A DNA stretch of 64,000 bases from Echinometra lucunter (lineage: Eukaryota > Echinodermata > Echinoidea > Camarodonta > Echinometridae): NCBI GenBank assembly GCA_029962745.1, contig CM057151.1:4550970-4614969 (forward strand), read 5' to 3'. Shown here piece after piece: positions 56,399 to 64,000 of the stretch. The translations under genes were made by a program, and so were the position numbers. The notes beneath the pieces are model-generated. The model saw only the letters and a program-made list of their open reading frames with translations, ran no database searches and was not told the origin of the DNA. Numbering within the stretch: position 1 is the stretch's first letter; every line of letters starts with the position of its first letter.

Positions 56399-59300
56399 CT
56401 GAAAAAGGAAGCAGGAAAATCTTGATTTTTCTTGTTTCTCCTAGGAAGTTACATAAATGTAATCAGGACACTGAAGTTTTTGATGAAAAAAAAATACTCC
56501 CACGTTTATTTCCTCTCTTGATGCACATCCATTCTGTTTAGTGACAAGGGCTGTCATTCTTGTTATTCTTCATATCATCTGTTTAGAGCTAGGAAGGCAT
56601 TAATTCATATCATTTTATACAGATTTAACACCCTTATGGCTCCAAACAGACGAAATATATAATCTAATTTCAGAAAGGATGGGTGCATTGTACAATCATG
56701 GGGGTGAGATATTTAGCAACACACTTATATCTAAAACATGTTCCTATAAATACAGTAGACAAATCAGTACAGAGAAGTACTATATAAAATAAAAGATAAT
56801 TCAGCTTCATGTATCAAAAAAGATGATATGTGAGTCCATATTTCATTTTGAAAGAACATAATGTATTAAGGATATTATACATTTTATGCATCACAAGGTA
56901 TAGTAATCCAAAACATAACATGAACACACCATATAAGCCTCTACAAACAATCTTAACTGACTTCATAACTTTGCCATGTAACCTTATTTGAAATTGACTT
57001 TCTTGATCAAGATAATCATGTTGTGTAGAATGGAGTAGTGGAGAAATCAAATATTTCTTCCAGAATCAAATTTCAGAGAGGCTCTGGCTGAAGTTGAAAA
57101 CAGGATGTGAAAAACATTCAGTTCAGAGAAAGAACAACACTTGGAGCATTATTTAGAGGTACAGAAACAAGACTGAATTCTGAGATTTTGAAGTGATAAC
57201 ATTCCAAAGGTGGAACTAAGTGTTAAAACTGACTGGAAAGTACTCTATTCAGTCAAGTAGATGGGCAAAAAAAGTGATCTTTACCTGAAGCACTTTATAC
57301 ACATTTCCACAAAAATGAACTGTTCTCTCACATGATTATGATTTTCACTTGATTTTCATTGAATAAAATGCAAATCAAAAGAGGCTGTATCCTTATACAA
57401 TAGCAGGCAGACAGAAACAACATTTCAAGTAGAGACTGAGATACTATTTTTTTTTTTTTTTGCTTGTAGGTTGTCACATCACTACTTCAGTCAAGCCTTT
57501 TCTTATTGAAACTAATTACAGAACCTAAGTAGATGGAATTGAGAGTTTAGGCTTCCATAGTTACCAGAAGCCACAGGGAAATGGTCAAATCACTCATCTG
57601 ATTGTACATGTATGGTTTGGGTCAAGTTTTCCAATGTCATCAGGTTGCATTCTATTCCAGAGAAGACTTACTCATACAGATTGTTTCAATTTGAACTAAT
57701 CAGCATGCTACATAACAGTGTCAGCAGTTACTCAGGTAAAGACTTCAAATTTATTTAATGCCAACAAAAGGCAGACTCTGAAAGCAAATTCATGAATTGA
57801 TCAGGGGCATAAATCCTTATGTATTAATAACACCCCCCCCCCCCTCCATTGCACCTTGAATTGTTACACCCTTAACAGTACTGTCTGGCCACTTTCAACC
57901 TAGCTTTTTCCCTAAGTTTACTTCAGGTCATGTAATATATTTCCTTCCACGATCTCATAAGATCATTGAGAACCTCGAAAAGAAAAAAAAAACACACACT
58001 ACCTCCTCAATTTGTGCACTAATGTCTGTTTTTACAACAAACTGCTAGGAGAAAGTGGAACGCTTAACAAAGCGTGAAACAATTTGCAAGAGGGGTGAAA
58101 TGCGATATGTCAAAATCCAAAGACTTTTCTGGGGGAATGAAATGAAATATGAAAGCTATATCATTCTTTACTGCCACCAGGTGCATGGACTAGCTATGAA
58201 CCCTATCTTTTTTTTGGGGGGGGGGGGGAGGGGGAATTGGGTAATGCCCCTGGTCTCTAAATTCTCTGGAGTAGTGTGGGTTGAATATTTGCTATGGGTG
58301 GTTTGCAAAGACAAAAATTTAAGAACAAGTGAGGTTTTATATGGCATGATGATAGTAATGCTTTAAAACCTCACAATTGGTGGTAGGATACTGGGTGTGT
58401 GGGTTGGTTACTATCCAGACTCAATGGTTGGGAATGGAAGAGAGACAAACCAAATCTAAAACAGGTGGATATGTGCCCTTCATGTTTTTCAACCCCAGTG
58501 AGGGAAGACAGCATAAATCAAGACTTGGCAATGATCATCTGGAGACTTCCAATTTCACTGATTGCCCTCATTAATGGGCTCCAATTGTAATATAACTCTG
58601 ATAAGAATGGGGAAAAAATCTGAATGAGCTTTTGAGACACATCAATCACACGAATAAGGTCAACATTCTTAGGCCGAGGTAAAAAGAAAAATAAATCCGT
58701 AATTCTATCAAGTATCTGCTGAAACAGACATGCTTCTAACAAATATACCACACTAACTTCTGAATGTAATGGTTACTTCAGCATAAACAAAGAGAATCAG
58801 CTGACCCAGAAATGAAACAATATCAAATTCCAGGAAATGAACCCTGATTTTCAGTCACTCCTACACCTTCAAAACTAACAATAACTTCTTGTTTCACAAT
58901 GTTTTAACTCCATAAGAGAATGCATCTTGAAGAAAGCATCATTCATCAATGTTCCGATGACTAATGGTTTAATGTGTGGGGGTATCAAGAGTATGATTTG
59001 TAGAGAGAGGAGCATTAGGTGCCTGACTATTAGAAAGAGGTGTGGTAGAGGGCTTGGTAGAGGGGCTTGTGGGTATCAGGTCAGAGGTGTAATTTTAGTG
59101 GTGATTGGGGTTTAAATGTCATACTGAGCTGATCAACAGGTTAAGCCTTCAATTGAAAGATGAATACTCATAAATTGAATACTCATAAATTGAAATTGAA
59201 ACAGACATTAAATCTTGAGCTAAATATAGATCCATGATAGTTTATGCTATTAATAGATAACATTACAATGAAATTATTTTGAAAGTTGGTTCAACTTTAA

Positions 59301-60259
59301 TAAAATGATGTCCAGGAATGCATCCTTGCCATTTCTATCCCAAAATCTTCTGTTAAGACCTAAGTACAGATGCTTTTAGAACTTCATGTCAAAACTTACT
59401 TTTGAAAAGAACTTCTTATAAAGTGAATTTATTGCCATATTCCAAAATAGGAGAATATATTTAGGATACAAACATGAAGAAAAATGGTGAAAATGGTTTA
59501 ATTCTTGAAAAGTTTTCAGTTTGCCTTGGGATATTTGGCTAGAAGTATTTGCCATTTCTTGTTTGTATGCATCATCTGTTTACCCACAACTGAAAGATTA
59601 AAAGAACTTGTCAATCATACAGGATTAAATATTCTTGAAGTGAAAGGTTCCTTGGAATTGACAGGTTTTCCTTTGTCATTTAATTTCTCCTCTTTCGCTC
59701 CTTCTTATTTCATAAATTGGAGACTGAGCCAACTGGTTGAGTCATTTAATAAAAGAACCCTTGTTGTCAGAAACAACATGCAAAGTAAGAGCATAAATAT
59801 GCTTCTTTATTTCTAAACAGTATGATTTTGCCATGTCGTCCATGCACCGGTAGTGAAAATGTTTTAAGAACAAACACCTCCGACCAAGCTCCTCATTACA
59901 CAAAACCCCAAAAGTTTTAGAGTCATGCTATGAATATCGGTGTCTTATATCATGCTTCTCTACAGGATAAAATCAAGAAGAATGTGTACAACATGCTTGT
60001 TGCTGTGCAGATCAGAGGGGAGCTTGTTACTGCATTATAAAAGATTTCCCTGTGTGAGGTTGATATTAATTGGGACATGGTTTGTCATGTCAGACATGTG
60101 TCATTGCATAATAGAATCTTCACCTGAACTTGACAAGATGCCAGGGTTTATATCCTGAGAACCTCAGCAGGTTCAGGGCAGCTGAAATATTTTCATAACC
60201 TTTTTATTGAAATAAGATAAACAGAAAAATGCACAAAGGGAAAATAAGCTGTTTGCTGC
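56399..60259 (-). other. probable large upstream intron of the semaphorin gene, part 1
   Basis: The exon at 56398 starts with a splice acceptor, so transcription comes from higher coordinates. I found no exon with semaphorin sequence in this stretch. Poly(T), poly(C) and poly(G) tracts occur near 57450, 57832 and 58213. Confidence 0.5.
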
Positions 60260-60262
60260 TAA

Positions 60263-60567
60263 AGGCGCTTTCTGATATGATGCGACTTTGTGCCACCACT
60301 TATGTTAATGAACGTGCATTAATGCGTCAACTTTCCAATAAAAGAGAGCCTTGTCAAAACTTGCACGGACTATCTCATGACAACATATTTTGCGCTAACT
60401 TTTCAGGAATTTGATTGGTAGGCATTTTTTTGCAGCCAGGCAGCAAACCAAAATGTGTCCTGCCTCAGCGACATTTTTTTGTCTCCCCATACCCCATAGA
60501 CCTGTACACATAAAAATGTGTGCACACAAAGGGACGCCACAAAGTCGCATCATATCTGAAAGCGCCT
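60263..60567. mobile_element. 305-bp PIF/Harbinger-like MITE
   Basis: Inverted termini of about 30 bp (AGGCGCTTTCTGATATGATG at the left, its inverse with one mismatch at the right) are flanked by TAA at 60260-60262 and 60568-60570. A TWA duplication of 3 bp is characteristic of PIF/Harbinger. There is no transposase. Confidence 0.85.
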
Positions 60568-60570
60568 TAA

Positions 60571-63500
60571 ATGATATGACAAAGAGCACTATGTAGCTTT
60601 CAGTCACTGATAAAGCAGTCCTCTACCTACACTCACTAAAGAGCACACCCATTTAAAAAAAAGTTATACAAAAATACAGGCATTAAGAAAGTTCTAGATT
60701 CTCATTTTGATACCAACCAACTAATTTCCCTATCATGTAAATTCACTGTTAGAAAGTTTTTAGGCAGGCCAACATACATGTAGAAGGGAAATAATTATCA
60801 TCTTGACTTTTTGACAAGCATAAACAGTTAAGTGTCCAAAAAATATTGCTGAAACTATAATTCCTTCTACCAGATTACATTGACACTTTCCTATAATAAC
60901 CAGGAGCAACGTCAAGTATATGAATATAAGAAATGGTGATCGTAGGACTATGAAGCGGATGTTTGGGTAGGGACGATGGGGTGTTATTAGGGGTGGTTTA
61001 CATTTCATTAAAACTGCTGAAACAGCCTTAAGGAAGTTGAGAAGAGACATAAAGACAGAGAGAGGGGGAGAGGGTGGGGAGACAGAGAAAGAGAGAAAAA
61101 TATTGCAACATGAAAGCATGTGAAAAGAAAAAAAGAGAGTTGGGTAAGAGTGGCAAGGTATCCCCATGTTCAGACACAAACCAGTTTATACCAAAACTCG
61201 ATCAAGAAATGACAAATAAATAATTATCGTATAGCTGATAGACCGTTCAGACGCATAATCTCGGCCCTTCTAGAAAACGTGGTATAGATGCGCAGTTTCC
61301 CACTGCGCATGTTTTTATGGTCATGACGTCAGTGCTAGCCCCTGACTGGCCTTCCTCTCCACGCGCGCTCACGTTAAGCCCCGCCCAGTTATACCGTTCT
61401 ATGGTCGCCATACGTTCAGACGTACATGGAATGGTGATTCGTTATCGAGTTCTAGTTCGAAATGCTCTGACCATCCTTTCGTTATACGTCGTTTCGTTAG
61501 TCATTGTTCAGACGTATAAATTCATCATATAGCTATACCATTTTGATATAAATTTTTTGTGTCTGAGCATCCTGTTTGACTCTTTGAATTCAAAAAGAAA
61601 GTTTTTACATCAGCATAAATATGAAATACAGTAAGTCACCCCCAGAACTTCAGTTTAGAGAGAGAGAGAGAGAGAGATTGGGAGGGGGGGGGGAGGGCTT
61701 CTAGGAAGGAGGAGAAAGAAAGTTAGCATTACAAGTTAAAACAAAAAATGTGATAAATATAATATGAAAGTGGTGGTATGTCAGGAAGTTAAGTCCTAAG
61801 AAATTAACTCACACATTTCTAATATGTCTATTGCACAGAATTCTCCCAGTAGCATACAGATGTTGCCTCACAAAAATGCCTTAAAAACTGCCACCTTGTC
61901 GAGTTTGATCAGCACAAATTTACCCCGAAACACTGAGGAACAAAAGTTTCTTGCAAAAAGAAACATGATGCCTAATAGCTTCTAGTGTTTTTAGATGGTA
62001 TTATTATTGGGCTAATTGGGAGAAAATCCAAACATTACTTTAAGGAGAGGAGCCTCTCTGGAAACTGGATAGAAAATCATGTGTGGCTTGTCATATTCAA
62101 TTTCAGACTTTATTTGGAGCTGTTTTCATAGGAGTTGAAAACATGTGATGGTGCAGCCGGCAAGTTTAATTGGGGTACAATGAGAAAGGTATAGGGTGAA
62201 CATACATAGCTGGAGCACACATAAATAATTGAATGGGTGAAGGAGCATGGAGACTAAAAGAATATTGAATTTCAAACTCAACAAAGTTCTGTGAACTGAC
62301 CTAAAATCAGACAGAAGAGTAACCTTGCCCTATAAAAAATTCTGAAAATATAGCAAACATACAAGGATTACATCATACTACTTTGTACCTAAATTCACAG
62401 TGTACATTCCGTATCTAACATTTTCAGAACATTCTATAACAGGCTGCAACTAGATTTTTCTTGACAAAAAACAAAAAAACAAAACAAAAAACAAGCAATA
62501 CCCTAACAAAACAAGAAGGGAGTAAATTTAATCCCATAAGAAAATACCAGTCATTTCCATGTGCTATCCATGAAATGTATGTAAATTACTAATCAATAAC
62601 ATAACTTGAAACTGGCATGAGAATCTACATAATCAGAACGTTCCACTCTCAGGCTATCAACTATTAGGGGATGTTGGTTTAAGTCAAACTTTCTGATCAT
62701 GACTGTAATTGGGACTGAACTACAAATGCCTCCAAGATGAGAATAATCCTATAAAAGGAATCAAAAGAGGGATATGTGAGACCAATCCATTGGTGAAATC
62801 AATCTTGTACAAACACCTGAAGAAAAATACTATCAAATTAAGTCCTGTCAACCCTAATAACAACCATACTTGACGAAAATAAAAATCATCTAGGTTTCAT
62901 AATGGGACTTTCCTAGCCATTTTCATTCTTCACTTTTTTGTCCTTTTCCCCTTTCTATTTCTTTTTTCCCTTCCATTCTGTAATATCTCATTCTAATCAT
63001 GTAAAGGGGAAAGAAGAGCCCATCCCTAATCAAGTTGACAAAATGGACCTACATTGAAATTTAAGTGTCAGCTTACAACAGCCAAGAGGGCACAAACTAT
63101 ATATAATAATAAAGTTGATGACATTCTCTCTCTCACCAGACTATGTGATCTGTCCCACTTTACCTAAGGTACAATATAGCCCAGAAAAATTTATATAATT
63201 TCAACAAGATATTGAAATAATCCACCTCAATCTCTTTTGCCATCTCTTTGGATTCATATATATTCTCAATTCTTTTGAAATTGTAGATTTAAGCTTTGTT
63301 CCATCTTGAGATATTCAATCAATTGACCATTCTGATAAATTCTGCCATTGTTTCCTTGTCTCATTCATTTGTCTGGTTCCTCAATCAGATTGTTCTCCAC
63401 CATCTACTTTAAATTTACCCCCTCCCCAAAATGAAATACATCTAACCCTTCCTTCCGGTCAGAAACGAGATATTACTCACTTGCGACAATCCTGATGGGC

Positions 63501-64000
63501 CCATGACTGTCAACATGGACCTCTTCATTAGGTCAAGCTTGTCTTATGTATTTGCTTTTCTTATCCATCAAAAGAATATACTGAATACCACTTCCTCTAG
63601 TTTCTAAGTAAACAAGTCTATTCCATCTACAAACATGATATACTATTGCTACACCATTAAATCTTGTGGGTTGAAATGATGGTAGGAATTCTTTTCTTCC
63701 TACGAAATATGAGCTTGTGTATTGGATTGTGATGGTCAGAGACCTTCAAATTGAACTTCAGCTAACCTACAATGCTATGACCTGGGCCAGTTTCAGGTTG
63801 TAACTGAGTCAGGACTACAATCACAAATATCTACTCTGATGTATTACCTTCAAGAAAGAGCTATCTTGCTAATCTGTCTCAGTCATTTTGAATCGTACTT
63901 GATCACTTCAAGGTGAATTATACATAATTTTTTGTAAACACATTACAAAGAAATTTTCATGAAAGATACTCTAGGGGAAAAAAGTAAAAAAAAAAAAAAA
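60571..64000 (-). other. probable large upstream intron of the semaphorin gene, part 2
   Basis: No confident exon. A CG-richer island at about 61235-61515 repeats GTTCAGACG words three times and contains ATGCGCAGT/ACTGCGCAT, possibly another small element. A GA run is at about 61654-61677, followed by poly(G). The window ends in a short A run. Confidence 0.45.

Noticed and set aside
57287..57345. Possible semaphorin exon (REQFIFVE frame) ending at a GTAAAG donor in a compatible phase
   Set aside because: No good acceptor, and the residues do not match a Sema-domain blade; phase agreement alone is weak.
63485..63535. Possible exon ending at GTGAGT on the minus strand
   Set aside because: There is no convincing acceptor upstream and the encoded peptide shows no Sema-domain features.

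Overview
The window is AT-rich animal nuclear DNA. Two intron-bearing genes face each other and the rest is packed with transposable elements. The mix of a Tx1-like LINE, tRNA-headed SINE pieces, many short inverted-repeat elements, poly(G) tracts and dispersed GCGAGCGAAGCGAGC motifs suggests a marine deuterostome. A sea urchin or other echinoderm is my best guess, by inference only. There is no bacterial, viral or CRISPR content.

Bases 1-20,500 are a transposon graveyard. A hAT-like insertion (4706-15073) has matching CAGAGGCGTCGATCC ends and a perfect 8-bp target duplication, CTATAGGC. It was itself split by a Tx1/L1-like LINE on the minus strand (about 4855-13440; ORF1 12561-13364, ORF2 5204-9003 broken by a frameshift). 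The LINE has an unusual 3.5-kb spacer of degenerate tandem repeats between its ORFs. Further right are a SINE (15734-15950), a small inverted-repeat element with internal 80-bp repeats (16020-16609), and a nest of three elements (17973-19732). In that nest an outer element with an 8-bp target duplication and a telomere-like CCCTAA core carries two other insertions.

Bases 20,586-33,064 (+ strand) hold a 13-exon gene for a 992-residue nuclear-type zinc-finger protein. It has a Ser/Arg-rich N-terminus, an RGG-rich segment, three U1/C2H2-type fingers, a matrin-type finger, an (AAEEAK) repeat and an acidic C-terminus. The architecture resembles CIZ1. All splice phases close. Its introns carry a SINE piece, a piggyBac-like MITE and two hairpin elements.

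Bases 33,540-39,800 are the gap between the convergent genes plus 3' UTR. It holds several inverted-repeat elements and a five-unit array (about 150 bp per unit) that repeats DR1-type nuclear-receptor half-site pairs.

Bases 39,795-56,398 (- strand) hold the 3' part of a class 5 semaphorin gene: the end of the Sema domain, the PSI domain, six thrombospondin type-1 repeats (one degenerate), a transmembrane helix and an acidic tail. The N-terminal exons are not found and probably lie beyond base 64,000. A possible alternative last exon (39795-39877) could give a soluble protein. Bases 56,399-64,000 look like a large upstream intron with a PIF/Harbinger-like MITE.
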